Assembly: GCA_963850525.1 (NCBI GenBank)
Contig: CAWKLQ010000004.1
Location: forward strand, 310,001-374,000
DNA: 64,000 nt
Direction: 5' to 3'
Source: JAEMQF01 sp963850525
GTDB lineage: Bacteria; Pseudomonadota; Gammaproteobacteria; Burkholderiales; Burkholderiaceae_C
The stretch's first letter is position 1. Every line of letters begins with the position of its first letter. This document shows, in pieces, positions 27,812 to 34,963 of this stretch. Under the pieces are notes generated by a model, which was not told where the DNA came from, did not search any database, and saw only the letters and a program-made list of their open reading frames with translations. Both the position numbers and the translations under genes were made by a program.

Positions 27812-28189
27812 ATGAAGAAACTCGCTTTGGCAGCCCTATTGGTTGCTTCCCAAACTCTGGCACTTTCGGCGTTCGCGCAAGACAAGAGCCGAGCCGACGT
27901 CAAGGCCGAGGCTGCCTCAGCAGTCAAGTCTGGGACGATTCCCAAAGGCGAAGCAAATGCGCCCCAAGCTGCAGCCAAGTCCACTAAGGCGCGCGCCGAA
28001 GTGAAGTCCGACGCCGCCATGGCCACCAAGGCCGGCACCACGCCCAAGGGTGAAGGCGCGGGCGAAAAGCCTGCTGCCAAGAGCACGATGACGGCCGAAG
28101 AAAAGGCGGCCGCCCGCGCGAAGCGCAAGGCTGAAGCGGCGGCAGCGAACAAGGCTGGCACGATCCCGAAGGGCGAAGCCGGCAAGTAA
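27812..28189 (+). CDS. Secreted Lys/Ala-rich repeat protein, DUF4148-like
   Basis: A 125-residue exported protein with signal peptide MKKLALAALLVASQTLALSA, probable cleavage after AFA. The mature part has three imperfect repeats. Each contains a basic-acidic RADVKAEA-like helix followed by a GTIPKGEA-like turn, at about residues 25-47, 60-82 and 98-121. Small exported proteins of this DUF4148-like type are frequent in Burkholderiales and their function is unknown. GCAGGAG precedes the ATG at 27812. A strong terminator follows directly, so the gene is transcribed alone. The repeats suggest ligand or surface polymer binding, but that is a guess. Confidence 0.78.
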   Translation: MKKLALAALLVASQTLALSAFAQDKSRADVKAEAASAVKSGTIPKGEANAPQAAAKSTKARAEVKSDAAMATKAGTTPKGEGAGEKPAAKSTMTAEEKAAARAKRKAEAAAANKAGTIPKGEAGK

Positions 28190-28220
28190 GCCCGCGTCGG
28201 CATTCAGACCGGCAGCAAGA

Positions 28221-28262
28221 ACGGCGGCAGGGCGGAATCGCCTTGCCGCCGTGTTTGTTTGT
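28221..28262 (+). terminator. Rho-independent terminator after the repeat protein
   Basis: A 14-base-pair stem (28221-28234 with 28239-28252, one G-T pair) around a GAAT loop, followed by GTTTGTTTGT. It is 32 bases after the stop at 28189 and faces the end of gyrB, so it may also act from the other strand. Confidence 0.82.
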
Positions 28263-28311
28263 GGCTACGTGGTCGCCCACCGATTGACCAGTCGTCGACA
28301 CCCGGCCGGAC

Positions 28312-30852
28312 TCACACGTCGATGTTCTCGGCGCGAAGCGCGTTGGCCTCAATAAAGTCACGCCGCGGTTCCACTTCGTCTCCCATCAGCATCGTGAAGA
28401 CCCGATCCGCCTCAATGGCGTCATCGATCTGCACGCGCAGCAAGCGCCGCACGGTGGGGTCCATCGTGGTTTCCCACAACTGGGAAGGGTTCATCTCTCC
28501 CAATCCCTTGTAGCGCTGACGTGCGACAGCCGATTCGGCCTGCTGCAGCAGCCACGCCATGGCCTGTCGAAAGTCGCTCACCCGTGCCTCTTTCTGTCGA
28601 TCACCCTCACCGCGGCGCACGATCGCATCGGCTGCGACCAAACCCTTGAACGTCTTGCCTGCCGTTGACAGGGCTTCGTAGTCCGCGCCGTGCAGAAAGT
28701 CGGCATTGATGACGCTGCTTTTGCGATTGCCATGAAGCATGCGGTGAATTTTGAGCACGAACTTGTCGCTGCGCGCATCGAATTCAGCGGTCACGTCTGC
28801 ATCATGAAGCACGGCCCTGAGCGCAACAGCCGCGTCGTCCGCATCGCCGCGCGAGTCCAGGTTCAGCTCCAAGCCATTGGCCATCGCGCGCAAGGCCTCG
28901 ACATCCATCCAACTCGACAGCCTCTGCGCCACATTGTTTGCGAGAACATACTTTCTGGCCAGCACCTCGAGCGTCTCCCCTTCCAGGACAAGCGCACCGG
29001 GGACACCCGTTTCGAGCCGCGCGTCCTTCAGCGCCACGCGCAGCAGATACGCATCCAACTCCACCCCATCCTTCAAGTACGTTTCCTCTTTGCCGAACTT
29101 GACCCTGTAGAGCGGCGGTTGGGCAATGTAGATGTGGCCTCGCTCGACCAACTCGGGCATCTGCCGAAACAAGAACGTCAGCAAGAGGGTCCGAATGTGG
29201 GCTCCGTCGACATCGGCATCGGTCATGATGATGATTCGGTGGTAGCGCAGCTTGTCCGCGTTGAAATCGTCTCCGCCCATGCCTGAGCCGATGCCCGTTC
29301 CGAGCGCCGTGATGAGGGTCAGGATTTCATTGCTCGTCAGCAACTTCTCATAACGTGCCTTCTCGACGTTGAGAATCTTTCCTCGCAACGGCAGGATCGC
29401 CTGAAACTTGCGATCTCTGCCCTGTTTGGCCGAGCCCCCCGCGGAGTCGCCCTCCACAATGTAGATCTCACACAGTGCTGGGTCCTTCTCCTGGCAATCG
29501 GCCAACTTGCCCGGCAGTCCCATGCCGTCGAGAACGCCCTTGCGGCGCGTCATTTCGCGCGCTTTGCGCGCCGCCTCACGGGCCCGCGCGGCGTCGACGA
29601 TCTTTCCACAGATGATCTTTGCGTCCGTCGGATTTTCTTGAAGGTAGTCCCCGAGCGCTTTGCTGACCACATCTTCAACCGGCCCACGCACCTCGCTGCT
29701 GACCAACTTGTCTTTGGTCTGACTCGAGAACTTCGGTTCGGGAACCTTGACGGAAAGCACGCAGCAAAGCCCTTCGCGAAGATCGTCGCCCGCGACCTCC
29801 ACCTTGGCTTTCTTCGCCAACTCGTTGTCGTCGATGTATTTGTTGATGACCCGGGTCATCGCTGCACGCAAGCCGGTCAGGTGAGTCCCGCCGTCGCGCT
29901 GCGGAATATTGTTCGTGAAACACAAGACGTTCTCCGAGTAACCGTCGTTCCACTGCATCGCAACTTCGCAAACGACGGCCGACCCTTGATCGGTATTCTT
30001 CTCTCCTGTTGCGTAGAAGATGTTCGGATGCAGGATCTTCTTGCCCGCGTTGATGAACTCGACGAAGCCTTTCACCCCGCCTGAGTACGCAAAGTTGTCT
30101 TCCTTGTTCTGCCTCTCATCATGCAGCCGAATCCGCACGCCGTTGTTCAGAAAGCTCAGCTCGCGCAAGCGTTTGGACAAGATCTCATAGTGGAAGTCAA
30201 TGTTCGAAAAGATCTCCCCGTCGGGCAGGAAGTGGACCTCCGTCCCACGTTTCTCGGTGGTACCGACAATTTTCATCGGCGAGATTGCAAAGCCATCGCG
30301 TTCAGCCACCTGCCGATCCTGCGGCACACCCTGCCTGAACTCGAGGAAATGAACCTTCCCCTCGCGCCTGATCGTCAGCCGCAGCCACTTGCTCAGCCCG
30401 TTGACGCAACTCACGCCCACGCCATGCAAACCGCCTGAAACTTTGTAGCTGTTCTGATTGAACTTGCCCCCGGCGTGCAGTTCCGTCAACGCGATCTCCG
30501 CAGCCGAACGCTTTGGATCGTGTTTGTCGTCCATCTTGATCCCGGTCGGAATACCCCGCCCGTTGTCGATGACGCTCACGGAATTGTCGGTATGAATCGT
30601 CACCACGATGTCGTCGCAGTATCCCGCGAGGGCCTCATCGATGGAGTTGTCGACCACCTCGAACACGAGGTGATGCAGGCCTGTCCCGTCGGACGTATCG
30701 CCGATGTACATCCCCGGGCGTTTGCGAACCGCTTCGAGCCCTTCGAGGATTTGAATGCTTCCCTCGCCGTACGACGCATTCATCAGGTTGGTCGCGCGCA
30801 CGCTCTCAGCCTCGTCTCCGTTGCCGCTCGGCAAATTGCCTGTCTCAGTCAT
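28312..30852 (-). CDS. gyrB: DNA gyrase subunit B
   Basis: ATPase subunit of the type II topoisomerase that introduces negative supercoils. The protein is 846 residues. The GHKL ATPase reads FEVVDNSIDEALAGYCDD, the lid is VSGGLHGVGVSCVN, and the TOPRIM domain contains EGDSAGGSAKQGRDR and DADVDGAHIRTLL. It carries the insertion typical of proteobacterial GyrB in the C-terminal half, ending GDEVEPRRDFIEANAL. The ATG at 30852 gives a short poorly conserved N-terminus. It lies 47 bases after dnaN on the same strand, the ordinary dnaA-dnaN-gyrB order. Codon use here is visibly less GC-rich than in flanking accessory genes. Confidence 0.98.
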   Translation of the reverse strand: MTETGNLPSGNGDEAESVRATNLMNASYGEGSIQILEGLEAVRKRPGMYIGDTSDGTGLHHLVFEVVDNSIDEALAGYCDDIVVTIHTDNSVSVIDNGRGIPTGIKMDDKHDPKRSAAEIALTELHAGGKFNQNSYKVSGGLHGVGVSCVNGLSKWLRLTIRREGKVHFLEFRQGVPQDRQVAERDGFAISPMKIVGTTEKRGTEVHFLPDGEIFSNIDFHYEILSKRLRELSFLNNGVRIRLHDERQNKEDNFAYSGGVKGFVEFINAGKKILHPNIFYATGEKNTDQGSAVVCEVAMQWNDGYSENVLCFTNNIPQRDGGTHLTGLRAAMTRVINKYIDDNELAKKAKVEVAGDDLREGLCCVLSVKVPEPKFSSQTKDKLVSSEVRGPVEDVVSKALGDYLQENPTDAKIICGKIVDAARAREAARKAREMTRRKGVLDGMGLPGKLADCQEKDPALCEIYIVEGDSAGGSAKQGRDRKFQAILPLRGKILNVEKARYEKLLTSNEILTLITALGTGIGSGMGGDDFNADKLRYHRIIIMTDADVDGAHIRTLLLTFLFRQMPELVERGHIYIAQPPLYRVKFGKEETYLKDGVELDAYLLRVALKDARLETGVPGALVLEGETLEVLARKYVLANNVAQRLSSWMDVEALRAMANGLELNLDSRGDADDAAVALRAVLHDADVTAEFDARSDKFVLKIHRMLHGNRKSSVINADFLHGADYEALSTAGKTFKGLVAADAIVRRGEGDRQKEARVSDFRQAMAWLLQQAESAVARQRYKGLGEMNPSQLWETTMDPTVRRLLRVQIDDAIEADRVFTMLMGDEVEPRRDFIEANALRAENIDV

Positions 30853-30899
30853 TGCACCTGACGATCATTGTGAGTGGGTGAATCTTCTACGCGGCCGCG

Positions 30900-32021
30900 T
30901 CAAATGCGCATGGGCATGACGACGTACTTGAAGCCGGCGTAATCCGGCACGGTCAATAAGGCGCTGGAGTTGCTGTCGCTCAGCTCAATCTTGAACTTCT
31001 CGCAGCTGTTCATGTTCGTCAACACGTCGATGATGTAGGTCACATTGAAGCCAATTTCGATGCTGTCACCGGCATAGTCGATTTCCACCTCTTCTGTCGC
31101 CTCTTCCTGCTCTGCATTGCTCGCCGCGATCTTCAGGACGCCGGGCTCAATATTCACTCGCACACCTTTGAACTTTTCACTTGTCAGAATCGCCGTGCGC
31201 TGAAGACTTGCCAAGAGAACAGCCCGATCGATCGTGAAACCATTTTTGTGGTTGCGCGGAATGACGCGGTGATAGTCCGGAAACTTTCCCTCGACAAGTT
31301 TGCTGACAAACTCCATGCCGCTGAAACTGAACCTCGCCTGATTGCTTGCAAAGCACATTTCAATCGGCCGGCCTTCGCCGTCCTTGTCGTCGCGCAACAG
31401 CCTTTGCAACTCGAGAACCGTCTTGCGCGGCAGGATGACTTCCTGTTTAGGCATTTCCACGTCCAACGTGGCCTGCGCGTGTGCCAGGCGGTGCCCGTCG
31501 GTGGCCACGAGCACCAGGTTCTTCCCCTCGGCAACGAACAAGATGCCGTTGAGGTAGTAGCGGATGTCGTGCACGGCCATCGCGAAGTGGACTTGGCCGA
31601 TCAAAGCCTTCAACGTCGCCTGAGGCACGCTGAACACCGGTCCAAAATCCGGCGCTTCCTGCACCAGCGGAAAATCATCGCTGGGAAGGGTCTGCAGAGT
31701 GAACCGGCTCTTGCCTCCCTGCAGCGTCAGTTTGCTCTGCGAACTCGATACCGTGACGACCTGCTCGATGGGCATGGACCGCAAGATGTCGATCAACTTT
31801 CGCGCGCCGACAGTCGTTGCGAAGCTTCCGGAGTCGCCATCGAGCGTCTCACTCGTTCGAATCTGAACTTCAAGGTCGCTTGCGGTGAACTCCACGCGAT
31901 CGCCAACCTTGCGAATCAGCACGTTGGCCAGAACCGGCAGCGTATGGCGCCGTTCAACAATCCCGGCGACTGCCTGCAAGGCCCGCAGAATTTTTTCCTG
32001 GGCGGCTTTTATAACAATCAT
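30900..32021 (-). CDS. dnaN: DNA polymerase III sliding clamp
   Basis: The beta clamp that tethers DNA polymerase III; 373 residues, standard length with three clamp repeats. Characteristic segments are ILRALQAVAGIVERRHTLPVLANVLI near the N-terminus and YVVMPMRI at the extreme C-terminus, the hydrophobic pocket region bound by clamp partners. The ATG is at 32021. The gap to dnaA is 232 bases. Confidence 0.98.
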   Translation of the reverse strand: MIVIKAAQEKILRALQAVAGIVERRHTLPVLANVLIRKVGDRVEFTASDLEVQIRTSETLDGDSGSFATTVGARKLIDILRSMPIEQVVTVSSSQSKLTLQGGKSRFTLQTLPSDDFPLVQEAPDFGPVFSVPQATLKALIGQVHFAMAVHDIRYYLNGILFVAEGKNLVLVATDGHRLAHAQATLDVEMPKQEVILPRKTVLELQRLLRDDKDGEGRPIEMCFASNQARFSFSGMEFVSKLVEGKFPDYHRVIPRNHKNGFTIDRAVLLASLQRTAILTSEKFKGVRVNIEPGVLKIAASNAEQEEATEEVEIDYAGDSIEIGFNVTYIIDVLTNMNSCEKFKIELSDSNSSALLTVPDYAGFKYVVMPMRI

Positions 32022-32253
32022 GTCAACCTCTTGATATGGTCGTAGTCATAGAGAGCAGCATTTGCCGTGGACAAGCCAATTTTGAGTTGTTCGATCAACG
32101 ACTTAGGGTGGTGCGAAAGATGTGGTTCGATAGGCACAATGTGTGCTGCCCAACATGAACAACTTGGTGAGTAGCGCATTGCGGGTGCGCCGCGCCGAAC
32201 TTGCTCAACACTTGTCCCCAGCCGGACGCGGGAAGGAGTTGGGCGCTGCGGGT
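32022..32253. other. dnaA-dnaN intergenic region
   Basis: A 232-base gap. It contains only weak DnaA-box-like words: TTGTCCACG in reverse near 32066-32074 and TTGTCCCCA near 32213-32221, each matching seven of nine positions. No perfect box and no clear AT-rich unwinding tract is visible, so it is not the strongest origin candidate. It presumably carries dnaN leader signals. Confidence 0.4.
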
Positions 32254-33690
32254 TCAACCTTTGAGTGTCTGTTCGAGAACATGAATCTGCTGGTTCAGTT
32301 CAGCATTCTTCTGCCGCTCTGCCGAGATCTTGCGCACGGCGTGCAGCACCGTCGTGTGATCCCGGCCGCCGAATGAATCGCCGATCTCCGGCAAACTTTT
32401 TTGCGTCATTTCCTTGGCCAAATACATGGCGATCTGCCGCGGCCGGGCGATGCTCGCCGGGCGCTTCTTGCTGTACATGTCGGCGATTCGGATCTTGTAG
32501 AAGTCGGCGACGGTCTTCTGAATATTCTCCAAGCCGATCTGCCGGTTCTGGATCGACAACAGGTCTTTAAGCGCTTCCCGCGCCAGCTGAATGTTGACTT
32601 CCTTCTGGCTGAATCGCGAGTAGGCCAAGATCTTGCGAAGCGCGCCTTCGAGTTCCCGAACATTCGCGCGCACGTTCTTCGCCACGAAGAACGCAACGTC
32701 CTCCGGCATGGGCGTGGACTCCAACTCGGCTTTGCGCATGAGGATGGCGACGCGCATTTCCAACTCAGGGGGCTCGATCGCAACCGTCAGCCCGGCGTCG
32801 AACCTGGACGTCAGGCGCTCATCGATATCCACCAGACCCTTTGGATAAGTGTCGCTGGTCATGATGATGTGAGCACGCTTGGCCAGCAGGGCCTCGAAAG
32901 CGTTGAAAAATTCTTCCTGGGTCCGTTCCTTGCCCGCAAAGAACTGAACGTCGTCGATCAAAAGCAAATCCAGCGAGTGGTACTTGGCTTTGAGTTCGTC
33001 AAAAGTCTTGCGTTGGTAGTTCTTCACCACGTCCGTGATGAACTGCTCCGCGTGCAAGTACAGCACCCGTGCATCCGGACGGTTTGCAAGCAGCGCGTTG
33101 CCCACCGCGTGCACAAGGTGCGTCTTGCCCAGACCCACCCCGCCATAGACGAAGAGCGGGTTGTACATCACGCCCGGAGCTCCAGCGACGTGCAGTGCCG
33201 CGGTTCTGGCCATCTGGTTGGCGCGACCGGGGACGAGCGTCTCGAAGGTCAAACTGGTATTGAGCCTTGTCTTGTTGTACTCCGGCGTACCGAATCCGCC
33301 TTCTACCTGTCCAGACGCGATGCGCGGCGCCCGCGGTGACGCGAAGTCGCTGCTTGACGTTTCGCGGGCCGGCCGAACAGGCGCCAGTCCGTTGCGAGGG
33401 TCGTGGGCCGGCTCCGCGCTTCCTGGCAAGTCGCGCTGAAGCAAGGTCATTTGCAGCCGAACGGGCCGACCAGCGAGCTCGCTGAGGACGGCCTCGATGC
33501 GGCCACCGTACTGATTGCGAATCCAGTCCAACTTGAATCGATTGGCGACTCGCACGGTGACCACCGCGCCCGCGTCCGCGTGCTCGGTGAAATCCGCCGC
33601 AGGAAGCGGACGGATCCAGGTATTGAATTGTTGTTCGGGCAATTCGGCTGCAAGTCGCTCGCAACCGCGCTGCCAGAGGTCAGCCACCAT
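32254..33690 (-). CDS. dnaA: Chromosomal replication initiator DnaA
   Basis: A 478-residue AAA+ initiator that opens the origin. Domain I starts LWQRGCERLAAELPEQQFNTWIRPL, a proline- and acid-rich linker covers about 90-150, and domain III has Walker A GGVGLGKTHLVHAVGN and Walker B LLLIDDVQFFAGK. Domain IV ends with FGGRDHTTVLHAVRKI, the helix that reads DnaA boxes. The ATG at 33690 was used; GTG directly after it is an alternative. It is divergent from rpmH over a 259-base gap holding a perfect DnaA box close to its own promoter, which suggests autoregulation. Confidence 0.98.
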   Translation of the reverse strand: MVADLWQRGCERLAAELPEQQFNTWIRPLPAADFTEHADAGAVVTVRVANRFKLDWIRNQYGGRIEAVLSELAGRPVRLQMTLLQRDLPGSAEPAHDPRNGLAPVRPARETSSSDFASPRAPRIASGQVEGGFGTPEYNKTRLNTSLTFETLVPGRANQMARTAALHVAGAPGVMYNPLFVYGGVGLGKTHLVHAVGNALLANRPDARVLYLHAEQFITDVVKNYQRKTFDELKAKYHSLDLLLIDDVQFFAGKERTQEEFFNAFEALLAKRAHIIMTSDTYPKGLVDIDERLTSRFDAGLTVAIEPPELEMRVAILMRKAELESTPMPEDVAFFVAKNVRANVRELEGALRKILAYSRFSQKEVNIQLAREALKDLLSIQNRQIGLENIQKTVADFYKIRIADMYSKKRPASIARPRQIAMYLAKEMTQKSLPEIGDSFGGRDHTTVLHAVRKISAERQKNAELNQQIHVLEQTLKG

Positions 33691-33718
33691 GTGGAGAACT
33701 CGTGCGTTGGGAGTGCGG

Positions 33719-33724
33719 ATTGTA
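33719..33724 (-). promoter_or_regulatory. Candidate dnaA promoter -10 element
   Basis: On the reverse strand this reads TACAAT, five of six matches to the sigma-70 -10 consensus, about 30 bases before the dnaA start. No good -35 hexamer is visible; instead the perfect DnaA box at 33750-33758 lies in the -35 zone. That placement suggests regulation by DnaA itself. Confidence 0.45.
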
Positions 33725-33749
33725 CGTCGCGAGGATCAGGATTCGGCTG

Positions 33750-33758
33750 TTATCCACA
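33750..33758 (+). promoter_or_regulatory. DnaA box, perfect consensus
   Basis: TTATCCACA matches the strong DnaA box at all nine positions. It sits upstream of dnaA, over its probable promoter. Confidence 0.85.
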
Positions 33759-33811
33759 GTCGCGGGCCGACCCGCACCGGTCCTAAAAGATGGCCTCGCG
33801 CCCACGCCTCA

Positions 33812-33840
33812 TTGACCCCGCCTTGGGATTCTGCTGTAAT
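33812..33840 (+). promoter_or_regulatory. Sigma-70 promoter for the rpmH operon
   Basis: TTGACC (33812-33817) and TGTAAT (33835-33840) are separated by 17 bases, and a TGC extended -10 precedes the second hexamer. Transcription would start near 33847, about 100 bases before rpmH. Strong expression is expected for a ribosomal protein gene. Confidence 0.75.
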
Positions 33841-33949
33841 CACCGGCTTTTCCGCATGCGCGCGGGGCTGATCCGGCGCACGCCCAACCAGAGATTTCCT
33901 GCATCGGGAGATCTGCAACGATTGCGCAGACAGCGGCGCCGCCACAAGT

Positions 33950-34084
33950 ATGAAACGCACTTACCAAGCTTCGAAAATTCGCCGCGCTCGTGTCCATGGG
34001 TTTCGCGCTCGCATGAAGACTCGCGGCGGCCGCGCCGTCATCAACGCTCGACGCGCCAAAGGACGCAAGCGTCTCTCGGTCTGA
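33950..34084 (+). CDS. rpmH: 50S ribosomal protein L34
   Basis: A 44-residue, highly basic ribosomal protein. The sequence MKRTYQASKIRRARVHGFRA, with MKTRGGRAVINARRAKGRKR in the middle and LSV at the end, is the universal L34 pattern. It is the first gene of the rpmH-rnpA-yidD-yidC cluster and is divergent from dnaA. Confidence 0.98.
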   Translation: MKRTYQASKIRRARVHGFRARMKTRGGRAVINARRAKGRKRLSV

Positions 34085-34124
34085 GCACGCGCGCGCGCTC
34101 CGCGTCACGTTCGACCGTGCAGCC

Positions 34125-34643
34125 GTGACCTGCCAGCGGGTCGGCCGGATGCGCGCCTCGGCCGACTTCGAGCGGGTACTCGCCCAGCCCGCCGTGGTCG
34201 TGAACCGACATTTCGCGCTGCATGGACTGGCCAGCGAACCGCATACCCGCGTCAACCGCCAGGCCGGGCGCGCAAAGGTTAACTTATTAACACAGCCGTA
34301 TCGCGATCACCCGGCCGCTGTGGATAATGCTTCGGCTCCAGGTCACCAAGCGGTACCGCCGCGGTGCATCTGGCTGGGCATCGTCGTACCCAAGCGCTAC
34401 GCGCGCCGCGCTGTGACGCGGTCAATGTTGAAACGCCAGATGCGGTCCGGCGTCGAGCGATTCGCAGATTCTCTTCCCCTGGGCATGTGGGTATTTCGCC
34501 TTCGATCGTCGTACGACCCGCAGCGTTACGTCGCGGCCGCCCCCAGTGAATTGCGTTTGACCGTGCGAAGCGAAGTCACCCAGTTATTGCAGGCGCTGAA
34601 ATCACCGAAACTCGGCCCTCGCTCAGACACCCAACCGCCATGA
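34125..34643 (+). CDS. rnpA: Ribonuclease P protein component
   Basis: The basic protein subunit of RNase P, which matures tRNA 5' ends. At 172 residues it is longer than the usual about 120 because of an insertion at roughly residues 38-78 between HFALHGL and WLGIVVPKRYARRAVTRSMLKRQMR, the latter being the RNR-type family signature. The insertion carries a perfect reverse DnaA box and an AT-rich tract. The GTG at 34125 was preferred over the ATG at 34149 because it keeps the conserved start QRVGRMRASADFERVL complete. The stop overlaps the yidD start as ATGA. Burkholderiales relatives are known to have variable insertions here. Confidence 0.9.
   Translation: MTCQRVGRMRASADFERVLAQPAVVVNRHFALHGLASEPHTRVNRQAGRAKVNLLTQPYRDHPAAVDNASAPGHQAVPPRCIWLGIVVPKRYARRAVTRSMLKRQMRSGVERFADSLPLGMWVFRLRSSYDPQRYVAAAPSELRLTVRSEVTQLLQALKSPKLGPRSDTQPP
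34274..34327. other. AT-rich tract plus perfect DnaA box inside rnpA
   Basis: At 34274-34292 the sequence AAAGGTTAACTTATTAACA is strikingly AT-rich for this genome and includes GTTAA and TTAAC arms. TTATTAACA (34284-34292) matches the DnaA box at seven of nine positions. TGTGGATAA at 34319-34327 is the perfect consensus in reverse. Together these resemble parts of an origin unwinding element; function is inferred. Confidence 0.4.
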
Positions 34644-34963
34644 TTGTTGTCTCCCCGTGGCCGACCCGGCTGTTGATCGCGTTGGTGAAGGGCTACCGTC
34701 TCCTGCTCAGCCCCTGGCTCGGAAGCGCCTGCCGCTTCTATCCGACCTGCTCTGAGTATTCGATGCAGGCGCTGCAGCGGCACGGTGCGGCGCCGGGGGT
34801 CTACCTCACGCTGGCGCGCCTCGCGCGCTGCCATCCCTGGTGTAAGGGTGGCGTCGATCCAGTACCTCAGCAAATGCCGAGCTGGCGACACACAGCGCCG
34901 AGCGTTCGCGCCGCCGCAGACGAAGGCGCGGCGTCAGCTTCCCCAAGGACACTGTTCCCATGA
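34640..34963 (+). CDS. yidD: Membrane protein insertion efficiency factor YidD
   Basis: A 107-residue small protein that assists YidC. The core RLLIALVKGYRLLLSPWLGSACRFYPTCSEYSMQAL, followed by GVYLTLARLARCHPWCKGGVDPVP, is diagnostic, with the three conserved cysteines. A polar C-terminal tail of about 30 residues after DPVP exceeds the usual length. It overlaps rnpA and yidC by four bases each, so the three genes are translationally linked. Confidence 0.95.
   Translation: MIVVSPWPTRLLIALVKGYRLLLSPWLGSACRFYPTCSEYSMQALQRHGAAPGVYLTLARLARCHPWCKGGVDPVPQQMPSWRHTAPSVRAAADEGAASASPRTLFP

Larger units (their letters stand above)
33691..33949. other. dnaA-rpmH intergenic region, possible oriC part
   Basis: This 259-base divergent gap contains a perfect DnaA box TTATCCACA at 33750-33758 and an eight-of-nine copy in reverse at 33690-33698. 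It also holds the rpmH promoter (33812-33840) and a probable dnaA -10 element (33719-33724). There is no long AT-rich tract. Position between dnaA and rpmH is the classic oriC neighbourhood, but the box count is low. Confidence 0.55.

Noticed and set aside
32022..32253. dnaA-dnaN gap as the origin
   Set aside because: Only two seven-of-nine DnaA box matches and no AT-rich tract; the dnaA-rpmH gap and rnpA insertion have better signals.
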